A stretch of 44,936 nt of DNA from Opitutales bacterium (GTDB lineage Bacteria; Verrucomicrobiota; Verrucomicrobiia; Opitutales; Oceanipulchritudinaceae), in assembly GCA_020831525.1 (NCBI GenBank), contig JAFIGH010000036.1, positions 1 to 44,936 of the forward strand. Reading direction: 5' to 3'. How positions within the stretch are numbered: the first letter of the stretch is position 1; each line of letters begins with the position of its first letter. The position numbers and the translations under genes were made by a program. The notes below the pieces were generated by a model, which was not told the DNA's origin, ran no database searches, and saw nothing but the letters and a program-made list of their open reading frames with translations. Positions 36,518-44,886 of the stretch are shown here, piece by piece.

Positions 36518-37418
36518 GCCTATCGCCATCGCGGCGGGCGATCCCTCGGGGGTCGGGCCGGAGATCCTCGTGCGCTGGGCGCGCGGTATTGACGACAAAC
36601 AGCGGTTCCGGCTCTACGGCCCGCCCGCTCTCCTGCGCGAGACAAGCCTGCCCGGTTGGGCGTGTGGCGGCGAAGCGCTGCCGCTGAGCGACGGCAAACC
36701 GACGGTCGAGGGGGCGCGCGCCGCGTGGGCAGCCATGGAGGCGGCGGCGGTGGCGTGTTTGGCGGGCGAGGCGCGTGCGGTCGTGACCGGACCTGTCTGC
36801 AAGGCGACCTTGAGCGAAGCGGGCTTCGGATTTCCGGGCCAGACCGAGTTTTTTGCGGCGAAGTGGGGCGGTGAACCGACGATGGGATTCGTCGGCGAAA
36901 CGCTGCGGGTAGTGCTGGCCACGTGGCATTTGCCGCTGCGTGCGGCGGTGGAGGCGATCATAGCCCGGCCGGAGCTGCTGGAGCGCGCCGTCGAGCGGGC
37001 GGGTGCGCTGGCGAAGCGCCTCGGCACGCCGGAACCTCGTATCGCCGTGTGCGGTCTCAATCCCCACGCCGGGGAGGGCGGGCTCATGGGCCGGGAGGAA
37101 GTCGATCACCTCGATCCGGCCCTCGACCGCTTGCGGCGCATTTGGCCGGGGCTGAGCCGGTGCCTGCCCGGCGACACCGTCTTCCACCGCGCCCTGCGGG
37201 GTGAGTTCGACGCCGTCGTGGCCCTCTACCATGACCAAGGCCTTGCGCCCCTGAAGACCGTCGAGTTCCACACCGCCGTGAACGTCTCCCTCGGGCTGAC
37301 CTTCGTGCGCACCAGTCCCGACCACGGCACCGCCTTTGATATCGCCGGGCGCGGCCTCGCCGACCCCGGCAGCTTCACCCGCGCCACCGACCTCGCCGAC
37401 CGCCTCTCCCGCCCCTGA
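36498..37418 (+). CDS. pdxA: 4-hydroxythreonine-4-phosphate dehydrogenase
   Basis: A 306-residue NAD-dependent enzyme of the DXP-dependent pyridoxal phosphate pathway. AIAAGDPSGVGPEILVRWA at the start, TGPVCKATLSEAGF, GLNPHAGEGGLMGREEVDH, ALYHDQGLAPLKTVEF and RTSPDHGTAFDIAGRG hold the metal and substrate ligands (His and Asp residues). The length is slightly below E. coli PdxA (329). The ATG could be 36498 or 36504. It is co-directional with and overlapping lpxA. Confidence 0.92.
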   Translation: MPMPTIKPIAIAAGDPSGVGPEILVRWARGIDDKQRFRLYGPPALLRETSLPGWACGGEALPLSDGKPTVEGARAAWAAMEAAAVACLAGEARAVVTGPVCKATLSEAGFGFPGQTEFFAAKWGGEPTMGFVGETLRVVLATWHLPLRAAVEAIIARPELLERAVERAGALAKRLGTPEPRIAVCGLNPHAGEGGLMGREEVDHLDPALDRLRRIWPGLSRCLPGDTVFHRALRGEFDAVVALYHDQGLAPLKTVEFHTAVNVSLGLTFVRTSPDHGTAFDIAGRGLADPGSFTRATDLADRLSRP

Positions 37419-37475
37419 GTCCAGCCATCCGCCCCGGCCAAAGCAGGCATTTATCTGACGTCGAGTTAAATTACT

Positions 37476-37506
37476 TGCGCAAAATTTATATCCTAGAAAT
37501 AAATTA
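37476..37506 (+). promoter_or_regulatory. AT-rich candidate promoter/operator before the A-type carrier gene
   Basis: The region 37440-37545 is unusually AT-rich for this window. AATTTAT (37484-37490) and ATAAATT (37500-37506) form a perfect inverted repeat with a 9-base centre, suitable for a dimeric regulator. TTGCGC at 37476-37481 could be a -35, with AATAAA 17 bases downstream. The ATG of the Fe-S carrier gene is about 125 bases further on. An iron- or redox-responsive regulator would be logical but is inference. Confidence 0.4.
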
Positions 37507-37629
37507 CTAGCAAAAACAAGATCCGGAGTTATAGAACTTGACGACGGGGTGGGAGGGCGAAAACCGGGGGGTAAAGGCGGGAATGGGTTGAAAGGGGTGC
37601 GGGTCGGGGCATTGTTTCGGGAGATTGCA

Positions 37630-38007
37630 ATGAGTGAGACGATGGTTCCAACAACGCCCGAGGGGGTGCGGGTGGGCGACGAGCGGCTGATCCGGGTGAC
37701 AGACGCGGCGGCGGCGAAGGCGGCGGTGCTGCGCGAGCGTGAAGACGGCGGACCGTACCTGCGGGTGCGGGTGACCGGAGGCGGCTGCAACGGCTTGTCC
37801 TACGGACTTAAGTTTGTCAGCGAGACAAAGCGCGGCGATATCCTGATCCGGGCGAAAGACGTGGAGTTGCTGGTCGATCCAAAGAGCGCCTTGTATTTGC
37901 GCGGGATGACGCTGGACTACTCCGACCGTCTGGTGGCGGGCGGGTTTAAGTTCAGCAATCCTAATGCGAAGGCGAGCTGTTCCTGTGGGGAGAGTTTCTC
38001 GGTCTGA
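37630..38007 (+). CDS. A-type Fe-S carrier (HesB/IscA/ErpA family)
   Basis: A 125-residue protein that holds and passes on iron-sulfur clusters. The three cluster cysteines are C53 in GGGCNGLSYG and C117, C119 in ASCSCGESF, with normal spacing. RVTDAAAAKAAVLRE, VDPKSALYLRGMTLDY and GFKFSNPNAKASC are typical. Whether it is IscA, ErpA or SufA cannot be told. GGGAG lies about 6 bases before the ATG. It stands alone, not beside isc or suf genes, and has an AT-rich control region. Confidence 0.9.
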   Translation: MSETMVPTTPEGVRVGDERLIRVTDAAAAKAAVLREREDGGPYLRVRVTGGGCNGLSYGLKFVSETKRGDILIRAKDVELLVDPKSALYLRGMTLDYSDRLVAGGFKFSNPNAKASCSCGESFSV

Positions 38008-38119
38008 AGGGCGCTCCCGCAGCCCGGTCGTATAGGCCGCGGCTGCAGTGTCGGAAACCGTCTGTGTATGCCGCAAGAATCCATTGCAAAAGCGCATGTG
38101 TGCGTCCAGCTTGTGCGCG

Positions 38120-39547
38120 ATGAGTAGGCAGCGGATGACGCCCGTGGTGATCGGGGTGGCGTGGTTGGTTTCGCTCGGGGCGGTTTTCGTCCTTGGGATC
38201 CTTTCGGCATTTGCGTTTCACCGCGCGCCGGAGTCGGTTTTGGACGTGCGGCTGGACCGGGCGGACCGTGAACTGGCATTTGCGGTGGAGTCGCTGGCGG
38301 GCGAACCGGCGGACCTCGCGGCGCTGAAGTCGGTATCGGCAAGGGACGCGTTTCCGGCGCAACTGGAGCGGGCGCTGGAGGGGCTGTCGGGGATGGAACC
38401 TGGTGTGCGGCGATCCTTTTATACCGAAGCGCTGGTGCGGGGCTTGCCGATGCGGCCGGTGGTGGCTTCGGTGCAGCATCTCGCGGAGCAGCCGCTGTCG
38501 GAGGGTCGGCGTGCGCTTTCGCGCGAGCTGCTGCGGCGCTGGGGCGAGCTGGACGGGCGCAGCGCGGTGGCCTTCGCGGGTACGCGCATGGCGGAGGCGG
38601 TGCGCGAGGAGATGTTGGCGGCGGTTCTTGCGGGCTGGGCGCGGGTGAGTGCGAGCGACGCGTGGAGTTGGGCGATGCGGCAGGAAGTCAGCGACGCGGT
38701 GCGGTCGCGCTTTCTCGGGCGAGTCGTCAGTGCGGAGGCGGAGGTCGACTTGGAGTCGGCGGTGGCGCGCGTCGGCGCTATGGAGGAGACGGCGCTGCAA
38801 GCGGTTGTGATGCGTGCGCTCACCGACTGGCTCGTGGACAACCTCGGGGGCGAACGGGCGCTGCCATGGCTGGTGGAGATGGACCCGGAGGGGCTGCCCT
38901 TGGACCTGATTGTTTATTTTTCGCGCCGGTGGGCGGATACGGACCCGTGGATGGCGGCGGAGTGGGCCGGAGGACTCGACGGCATGGCGCGTGAGGAGGT
39001 TTATGGAGCGGTGGCGGCGCAATGGGCCTCGCGCGATCCGGCGGAGGCGGCGCGCTGGGCCTACGGGCTGCCGCGCGGGATGGAGCGGATGACCATGCTG
39101 CGCCGGATAGTGGGACAGTGGATCCGCCTTGAAGGACTGGAGTTTCCCACGGAGTGGCTCGCCGCGCAGGACCCGGACCCGGATTTCGACGGTGCCATCG
39201 AGGCGGTAGTGGTGGCTCTGGTAGAGCTGAATCCCGCGGCGGCGTTCAGTTGGGCGATGTCGATTGTCGACCGGGTGCGTCGGGAGGTGGCGGCGGACGC
39301 TGTAGCCCGCTACTGGCTGGAAGTCGATCCGGAGGGGGCAGCGCCGGTGCTGGCGGAGGAGTTGCCCGCTTCGGTGGCCCGCGACCTCTTTGCCGAACCG
39401 GAACCGGACCCGCTGCCCGCAGCGCTGGATCCGCCGGAAGACCCGGCGGGGGACGAACCGTCGGAGGAGCTTCCCGCGGACGAGTCCGAGTTTGCCGAGG
39501 AAGAAACCGACGATCCTGAATTTCGTTTCGACGATGACGCATACTGA
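38120..39547 (+). CDS. Membrane-anchored Ala/Trp repeat protein
   Basis: A 475-residue protein of unknown function with one N-terminal membrane segment (TPVVIGVAWLVSLGAVFVLG). The body repeats a helical motif of the form WAxxxDPxxAAxWAxxL, seen for example in ASDAWSWAM, DPWMAAEWAGGLDG, ASRDPAEAARWAYGLPRG and NPAAAFSWAM, an alpha-solenoid pattern common in Verrucomicrobia and Planctomycetes. The C-terminal 60 residues are very acidic and Pro-rich. The ATG at 38120 is chosen for the membrane segment; 38135 is an alternative. Its end overlaps the histidine kinase start by 14 bases, suggesting joint expression and perhaps joint function. Confidence 0.65.
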   Translation: MSRQRMTPVVIGVAWLVSLGAVFVLGILSAFAFHRAPESVLDVRLDRADRELAFAVESLAGEPADLAALKSVSARDAFPAQLERALEGLSGMEPGVRRSFYTEALVRGLPMRPVVASVQHLAEQPLSEGRRALSRELLRRWGELDGRSAVAFAGTRMAEAVREEMLAAVLAGWARVSASDAWSWAMRQEVSDAVRSRFLGRVVSAEAEVDLESAVARVGAMEETALQAVVMRALTDWLVDNLGGERALPWLVEMDPEGLPLDLIVYFSRRWADTDPWMAAEWAGGLDGMAREEVYGAVAAQWASRDPAEAARWAYGLPRGMERMTMLRRIVGQWIRLEGLEFPTEWLAAQDPDPDFDGAIEAVVVALVELNPAAAFSWAMSIVDRVRREVAADAVARYWLEVDPEGAAPVLAEELPASVARDLFAEPEPDPLPAALDPPEDPAGDEPSEELPADESEFAEEETDDPEFRFDDDAY

Positions 39548-41375
39548 GACGGAGCCCTATGCTTCGGCGGAATCCCCCAGACCGGAGATTCTGGCGAAGG
39601 TTGACGCCCTCAACGACGCGGCGTGGGAAGCGCGCACACGCGACCCCGGCGAAGCCATCCAACGCTGCCTCGAAGCATGGCGCCTTGCCGTCGAAGCAAG
39701 GTATGCCGACGGCGAGGCGTATGCCCGCAGCACGCTCGGGCTGTGCCACTGGATCCGCCGGAACTACCGCGAGGCGCTGCAGGAAGCCATCGCGGCGCGC
39801 TCCCTCTTCGAACAGAGCGGCAACCGCATGGGGCTGGCTCGCACGCTCAATGTTGTTGGTCTCACCTTCTGGCACCTCGGAGACTATGCGCATGCCCTTG
39901 AAGGGTTCATGGGCGCGCACCGCATCTACCGCGAGGCAAATCACCTCGCCGGGATGGCTAACCAGATGGGGAATATCGCCGCGATCCGGGCGACAATGGG
40001 CGAGTATGACGGCGCCCTCGAAGCCTACCGCGAGTCCATCCGGATCATGGAGGCGGCAGGAAACCAGCATGGGTTGAGTGACGCTGTGCATAATACGGGC
40101 GAAACGCTCGCCCGGACGGGTCAGTTGGAGGAGGCGCGGGAGTATTTGCAGCGGGCAATGGACCTGAAGGCCTCTATCAGCGACTGGTCGGGCTTTCTCG
40201 GGTCGGCCGTGAGCACTTCGCAAGCACTGCTGCAACTCGGGCGCGTAGAGGAGGCCGAGGCCTGTGTGGATGCGGCATATGAGGCCGTTGCGCGCCTTGG
40301 CCTTGAAAAAGCGCCGCCGCATGTGCGAGTCGCGCGCGCGCAGGTAGTGGCGGAGCGCGGCGATGCTACCGCGTTGGCGGGGGCCATTGAACTGACCGAA
40401 GGCGCGCTCGCAGATTTGCGCGAGGGCGGGGAGTGGGAGGTGGCGCACAATGCATATATTCTCCTTTCCGACCTGTGCGAACGGTCCGGCGACACGGCGA
40501 AGGCCCTGCGAACGCTGCGCGGGCTTGTCGGGATGCAGCGCGAGCGGTTTTCGGAGGACTCTGCCCGTCAGGTGCGTCGGTTGCAGGTGGCGTTTGACGT
40601 CGAGCAGAACCGTGCGGCGGCGGATGAGGAACGCCGTCGGCGCGAGGAACTGGACGATCTCACGCAGGAGTTGCGCCGACTCATCGAGGAAAAAGACGCG
40701 ATCATGGGCACGGTGTCCCACGATCTGCAGAATCCGCTGGGCGCGATTCTTGGTTTTGCGGGGCTTCTCGGCGAAGAACCGCTCACATCGGAGCAAAAGG
40801 AATATGTCCGCGACATCCGTGCCGCCGCGAACGAAATGTCGTCGATCCTCGGCGATTTACTGCGCATGAACGAACTGGATGTGCGCTCGGGCTCTGCCGA
40901 TGTCGTGGCGACCGACCTCGCTCCGCTCCTCGCCGAGATGATGCGCCGCTATGCGGGGCGTGCGAGGAGCAAGGGGATCGACCTCCGCGTGTCGGGCGAG
41001 AGTGCGGACCTTACGTGTCTTGCGGAAGAGCGCAGCCTGCGGCGTGTCGTCGACAATCTTGTTTCCAACGCCGTAAAGTACACGCCGAAGGGCGGGCGTG
41101 TGGAATTGACGGCGCGGTACGAGGGCGCGACGGTCGCTTTTGATGTCACCGACACCGGGCCGGGGATCTCGGAGGAAGAGCGCGAGCGGCTCTTCCGTCC
41201 CTTCGAACGCCTTACCGCCAAGCCGACCGGCGGCGAGGACAGCATTGGGCTCGGATTGCATATCGCGCGGCGGCTCGCGCGCTCCATGGGGGGCGACATC
41301 CTGTGCGAGAGTGCGCCTGGCAAGGGGTCGACCTTTACCCTCTACTTGCGCGCGCCGCCCGTAGACAGCGCCTGA
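39534..41375 (+). CDS. TPR-containing soluble sensor histidine kinase
   Basis: A 613-residue cytoplasmic kinase without membrane segments. Residues about 15-350 are tetratricopeptide repeats (for example GLTFWHLGDYAHALEGFMGA and GETLARTGQLEEAREYLQRA), then a coiled coil (about 355-390, ADEERRRREELDDLTQ). The HisKA helix has the phospho-acceptor His396 in GTVSHDLQNPLGAILG. HATPase_c has the N box VVDNLVSNAVKYTP and the G boxes DVTDTGPGIS and GLGLHIARRLA. The TPR sensor suggests regulation by protein contact. No response regulator is adjacent. The start overlaps the repeat protein by 14 bases. Confidence 0.88.
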   Translation: MTHTETEPYASAESPRPEILAKVDALNDAAWEARTRDPGEAIQRCLEAWRLAVEARYADGEAYARSTLGLCHWIRRNYREALQEAIAARSLFEQSGNRMGLARTLNVVGLTFWHLGDYAHALEGFMGAHRIYREANHLAGMANQMGNIAAIRATMGEYDGALEAYRESIRIMEAAGNQHGLSDAVHNTGETLARTGQLEEAREYLQRAMDLKASISDWSGFLGSAVSTSQALLQLGRVEEAEACVDAAYEAVARLGLEKAPPHVRVARAQVVAERGDATALAGAIELTEGALADLREGGEWEVAHNAYILLSDLCERSGDTAKALRTLRGLVGMQRERFSEDSARQVRRLQVAFDVEQNRAAADEERRRREELDDLTQELRRLIEEKDAIMGTVSHDLQNPLGAILGFAGLLGEEPLTSEQKEYVRDIRAAANEMSSILGDLLRMNELDVRSGSADVVATDLAPLLAEMMRRYAGRARSKGIDLRVSGESADLTCLAEERSLRRVVDNLVSNAVKYTPKGGRVELTARYEGATVAFDVTDTGPGISEEERERLFRPFERLTAKPTGGEDSIGLGLHIARRLARSMGGDILCESAPGKGSTFTLYLRAPPVDSA

Positions 41376-41464
41376 GGGGTCCGGCGTTATCCGCGCGCAT
41401 GCTGCGGGGCGGAGGAAAAATTTGACGCGCGGGCGGGGCCGCACAGCCTTCGAGGGTTTTGACC

Positions 41465-42721
41465 ATGAGCTGGCTGGACAAAATCACCTTTGAAGATGCC
41501 GATACTTGGCGCCGGGAGTTCGGAACCCCGTGTTTCCTCTATGACGAGTCTGCGCTGCGTGCCGCGGCGGAGGCGGCGAAAGCGTTTCCGGCGGCCTACG
41601 GACTGACCGTGCGCTACGCCATGAAGGCCGCGCCCAACGCGAATCTGCTGCGGTGCTTCCGCGACTGGGGCCTGTCCTTTGATGCGAGCAGCCTCTACGA
41701 GGCGCTGCGGTTGGAAGCGGCGGGTGTTCCCCTTGAGCGGGTGTCGCTCTCCTCGCAGCAACTCGACGCCGGCTTTGCCGACCTGCACCGGCGCGGCATG
41801 GCCGTCAACGCCTGTTCGCTCGACCAGTTGCGCCGCTTTGGCGAGGCGTTTCCGGATGGGCGCGTGGGTCTGCGCTTTAATCCAGGGCTCGGTTCGGGTG
41901 GCACCAATCGTACCAATGTCGGCGGCCCCGCCTCGAGCTTCGGTATCTGGCATGCGTCGCTCGACGCCGCGCGGGAGCTGGCGGCGGAGCATGGGCTTGT
42001 CGTGGAGCGCATCCACTCGCACATCGGTTCGGGCTCCGATCCCGAGGTGTGGAAGCGCGTGGCGGCTTTGACGCTCGATCTCGCCCGCGCCTTTCCAAAG
42101 GTGGAAACGGTCAATCTCGGCGGCGGCTACAAGGTCGCGCGCATGCCGGGCGAGGGCGCGACCGACCTGCAGCGGATCGGCGCGCCCGTGCGTGAACTGT
42201 TCGAACGCTTCGCGGCGGAGACGGGGCGGCGGCTGCGCCTTGAGATCGAGCCCGGCACCTTTCTCGTCGCCAACGCGGCGGCTGTTCTCGCATCCGTGGA
42301 GGATGTTGTCGACACCGGAGCGGAGGGATACCGGTTTATCAAGCTCGACACCGGGATGACGGAAATCCTCCGCCCCTCCCTCTACGGCGCGCAGCACCCG
42401 ATCCGCGTCTTGCGCGCGCGTGAAGGCGCGGCGGAGAGGGATTACGTGGTCGTCGGCCACTGCTGCGAGTCCGGCGACATCCTTACGCCCGCGCCCGGCG
42501 ATCCCGAGTTGCTCGCGCCGCGTCCGCTCCCCGAGGCCCGCGCCGGCGACCTCTGCCTCGTGGGCGGCGCGGGCGCCTACTGCGCGGCCATGTCGGCGAA
42601 GAACTATAATTCTTATCCCGAAGCACCGGAGGTTCTCCTCTGTGCCGACGGGGCCGCCCGGCTCATCCGCCGCCGCCAGACCCTCGGGCAAATACTTGAA
42701 AATGAGATTTCGGTCGAATAA
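41465..42721 (+). CDS. lysA: Diaminopimelate decarboxylase-like PLP enzyme
   Basis: A 418-residue fold-III PLP decarboxylase. The PLP lysine is K54 in RYAMKAAPNANLL; HSHIGSGSDPEVW, NLGGGYKVARMP, LEIEPGTFLVANAA and GHCCESGDILT (conserved Cys at the active site) are present, with GAYCAAMSAKNYNSY near the end. These fit diaminopimelate decarboxylase, the last step of lysine synthesis; carboxynorspermidine or ornithine decarboxylase are less likely alternatives. GAGGG lies 8 bases before the ATG. A cystathionine gamma-synthase-like gene follows in the same direction. Confidence 0.8.
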   Translation: MSWLDKITFEDADTWRREFGTPCFLYDESALRAAAEAAKAFPAAYGLTVRYAMKAAPNANLLRCFRDWGLSFDASSLYEALRLEAAGVPLERVSLSSQQLDAGFADLHRRGMAVNACSLDQLRRFGEAFPDGRVGLRFNPGLGSGGTNRTNVGGPASSFGIWHASLDAARELAAEHGLVVERIHSHIGSGSDPEVWKRVAALTLDLARAFPKVETVNLGGGYKVARMPGEGATDLQRIGAPVRELFERFAAETGRRLRLEIEPGTFLVANAAAVLASVEDVVDTGAEGYRFIKLDTGMTEILRPSLYGAQHPIRVLRAREGAAERDYVVVGHCCESGDILTPAPGDPELLAPRPLPEARAGDLCLVGGAGAYCAAMSAKNYNSYPEAPEVLLCADGAARLIRRRQTLGQILENEISVE

Positions 42722-42763
42722 GTCCGGTGCCGCCGGTCCGCGGCCGTGTGTCCGCCTTTTCCC

Positions 42764-44254
42764 ATGCTGAAGCACTATCCCCTTGGCGATCCGATCAATG
42801 GCAGCCCGCACAGCGTGTGCGTGAGCCTGCCGACGATGGCCGGCATCATCGGCTATGAGGAAGGGGATGCGGCGGTGCGTGGCGCTTTGCGCACAGGATA
42901 TCCGCGCTTCATCACCCATCCCTTGGTTGTGCGCCTAAAGGCCGCCGCGGCGGAGTCGATGGGGGAGGCTGCGGAGGGACTCTTTCCCGTGGCCTCGGTG
43001 CGGGCGGCGGATCGGTTGCGCGGCTACGCGGGCGTAGGCGGGGTTTTCGAGTGGGGCGGGCTCGCGTGGGCGCGGGTACCGGAGGAAGGAGACGCACGTG
43101 CGCGCGCGGGAGCGTTTCTTCAACACACGGGGTGCGGGGTGTCCTCGCGCGAGGCAGAGGACGTCCTGATTGCCCTCGGGTTGCTGTCGAGCCGCTTCTC
43201 CGAGGCTTCTGAGGCGGAGGACGCCGGCGGTCGGGTACGGCGCGCCCTGCACGCCTGCTACGGCACGGCTTCGCCCGACGACATCGTGCTGGCTCGCGGG
43301 GGAATGAACGCCTTTTACGCCGGTTTCCGTTTGCTCAGCGATTATCAGCGGGAGCGCGGGCGGACGCGCTGGGTGCGTCTTGGCTGGTTGTATGTCGACA
43401 CGATCCGCGTGCTGGAGCGTCTAAACGGGGGCGGACCGGAGCCGGTGGTCTTCAACGATGTGGCCGATCTCCACGCTTTGGAGCGGCTCCTCGCGGAGGA
43501 GGGCGCGACAGTGGCGGGGATTGTCACGGAGGTGCCGACCAATCCGCTCCTCGAGACAACGGATGTCCGGCGCCTGCGCGCGCTCGCCGACCGGGCGGGC
43601 TGTGCGTTGATACTCGATCCTACACTCGCAAGTCCGCACAATGTGAATGTGCTGCCCGTGGCGGATCTTCATATCAACAGCTTGACGAAATATGCCTGTC
43701 GCGCGGGAGACGTGATGATCGGCGCGGCGGCGCTCAACCGCGTCTCGCCGTTTTACGACTGCCTGCGTGCGGGCCTCGCGGCGGAGGTGGAGCGGCCCTA
43801 CGCTCGGGATCTCGCGCGCCTCGCCGCCCAGATCGACGGCTACGGCCCGTTTGTTCGCGCCGTCAACCGATCGGTCCCGCGGGTGGCGGCGTTTCTGGAG
43901 AGCCACTCCGCGGTGGAGCGCGTGTGGTGGGCGCGGCAACCGGATCACGGCGCGCGCTTTGAGTCCATTGCGCACAAAGAGCGGGGCGCGGGCTGCATGG
44001 TGTCTTTTCTGCCGAAAGCGCCGCTGGCGCGCGTCTACGACCGGTTGCGCATGGCGAAGTCACCGAGTTTCGGCACAGAATTCTCCATGATCTGCCCGTT
44101 TCTCTACCTCGCGCACTACGACCTCGTCTCTACGCCGGAGGGCCGGGAGCAGCTGCGCTCGGCCGGGCTCGCGCCCGATTTGCTCCGGCTTTCCGTCGGT
44201 GTGGAGCCCGTCAAGGGGATTATCGAGGCGCTCGACGAGGCGCTCTCTGATTGA
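42764..44254 (+). CDS. Cystathionine gamma-synthase-like enzyme, fungal type
   Basis: A 496-residue PLP enzyme of the Cys/Met metabolism family, predicted to make cystathionine from cysteine and an activated homoserine. The PLP lysine is K309 in NSLTKYACRAGDVMIG; ILDPTLASPHNVNVLPVADL, TEVPTNPLLETTDV and the C-terminal LLRLSVGVEPVKGIIEALDE are family features. It is about 100 residues longer than E. coli MetB. The extra N-terminus, PLGDPINGSPHSVCVSLPTM, GIIGYEEGD and GYPRFITHPLV, closely resembles that of fungal cystathionine gamma-synthases (yeast Str2, Neurospora met-7). That comparison is from memory. The start at 42764 fits that N-terminus. Confidence 0.75.
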   Translation: MLKHYPLGDPINGSPHSVCVSLPTMAGIIGYEEGDAAVRGALRTGYPRFITHPLVVRLKAAAAESMGEAAEGLFPVASVRAADRLRGYAGVGGVFEWGGLAWARVPEEGDARARAGAFLQHTGCGVSSREAEDVLIALGLLSSRFSEASEAEDAGGRVRRALHACYGTASPDDIVLARGGMNAFYAGFRLLSDYQRERGRTRWVRLGWLYVDTIRVLERLNGGGPEPVVFNDVADLHALERLLAEEGATVAGIVTEVPTNPLLETTDVRRLRALADRAGCALILDPTLASPHNVNVLPVADLHINSLTKYACRAGDVMIGAAALNRVSPFYDCLRAGLAAEVERPYARDLARLAAQIDGYGPFVRAVNRSVPRVAAFLESHSAVERVWWARQPDHGARFESIAHKERGAGCMVSFLPKAPLARVYDRLRMAKSPSFGTEFSMICPFLYLAHYDLVSTPEGREQLRSAGLAPDLLRLSVGVEPVKGIIEALDEALSD

Positions 44255-44266
44255 GTCGGGCCCGAC
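44255..44266 (+). repeat. Palindrome after the gamma-synthase-like gene
   Basis: GTCGGGCCCGAC is a perfect 12 bp palindrome beginning right at the stop codon of the upstream gene. A short T tract comes only 18 bases later, so a terminator role is uncertain. Confidence 0.3.
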
Positions 44267-44362
44267 GGAGGCCTGTGATCTGCGCTTTTTTCGCCGTGCC
44301 CCGATCCGTCCGGCGAGCGCTTTTGCCGGGACGCGAGCGGGCTTCCGGGCAGGTGGATTTTT

Positions 44363-44411
44363 TTTTCGGAAAAGCCTTGCGCGGGCACCGTCGGCCCCGT
44401 TTCGTCCGCAG
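44363..44411 (+). promoter_or_regulatory. rRNA leader promoter-like module 1
   Basis: TTTTCGGAAA is followed by CCTTGCGC, with TTGCGC at 44377-44382, then a 17-base spacer and TTTCGTCCGCA. The same arrangement with the same spacing recurs at 44509-44558. Spacing and position upstream of 16S suggest tandem rRNA promoters, although TTTCGT is a poor match to a standard -10. Confidence 0.45.
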
Positions 44412-44508
44412 CTTCCTTTTTGGAGTCCGCCCGGTTTTCCGGGCCTGTTCTTTTCTCATCGGGGTGCGTGCGGAGGGCCTGTTACAGGGCTGCGGCGAAT
44501 GTGGAAAC

Positions 44509-44558
44509 TTTTCGGAAATTTTCCTTGCGCCGCAGGCTCCGGGAATCTTTCGTCCGCA
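44509..44558 (+). promoter_or_regulatory. rRNA leader promoter-like module 2
   Basis: TTTTCGGAAA, then CCTTGCGC (TTGCGC at 44525-44530), a 17-base spacer and TTTCGTCCGCA at 44548-44558. It repeats module 1 in its conserved blocks while the spacer sequence differs, which points to selection on the blocks. Confidence 0.45.
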
Positions 44559-44661
44559 ACCTTTCTCCAACGAGGAGAGCCCGTTCTTTTCTTTCTTTGC
44601 CGGTCCGCCGAGCGCTCCGCCGGGGCGCGAAAAAAAATCGGAAAAATCTTTCCGAAAGGTC

Positions 44662-44690
44662 TTGACCGGCCGATACGGACTCTCCTTCAT
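44662..44690 (+). promoter_or_regulatory. rRNA leader promoter-like module 3
   Basis: TTGACC at 44662-44667 is a good -35; 17 bases later lies CTTCAT, a weak -10. A CGGAAA/TTTCCG hairpin (44639-44654) lies just upstream, recalling the TTTTCGGAAA block of the other two modules. It is the promoter candidate nearest to 16S, about 60 bases before boxA. Confidence 0.4.
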
Positions 44691-44722
44691 GGAAGTCTTT
44701 CTCGCATCGGAAAACGGTGCGG

Positions 44723-44734
44723 CGTTCTTTGAAA
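44723..44734 (+). promoter_or_regulatory. boxA antitermination signal of the rRNA operon
   Basis: CGTTCTTTGAAA matches the bacterial boxA consensus (TGYTCTTTRAMA) and lies about 150 bases before 16S, where the NusB-NusE (S10) complex binds the rRNA leader to block premature termination. Confidence 0.65.
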
Positions 44735-44793
44735 GTTACTCAGTGCGATTGGGAGGTTCATTTGAACCGGTCAATCCTTTGAATAACAATTGC

Positions 44794-44815
44794 GCCACGG
44801 CATTTTTGCCGTGGC
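44794..44815 (+). promoter_or_regulatory. Leader hairpin 1 before 16S
   Basis: GCCACGGCA and TGCCGTGGC form a perfect 9 bp stem with a TTTT loop. It resembles the boxC/processing stems found between boxA and the mature 16S end. Confidence 0.55.
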
Positions 44816-44817
44816 AA

Positions 44818-44837
44818 ACGTGACCTAAAAGTCACGT
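44818..44837 (+). promoter_or_regulatory. Leader hairpin 2 before 16S
   Basis: ACGTGAC and GTCACGT form a perfect 7 bp stem with a 6-base loop, directly after hairpin 1. It is probably part of the structured rRNA leader that guides folding or RNase III processing. Confidence 0.5.
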
Positions 44838-44886
44838 ACTAGTAGTCAGTCCGAACTAGGACGAGACTCCGCAAAGTCTTAAAAAA

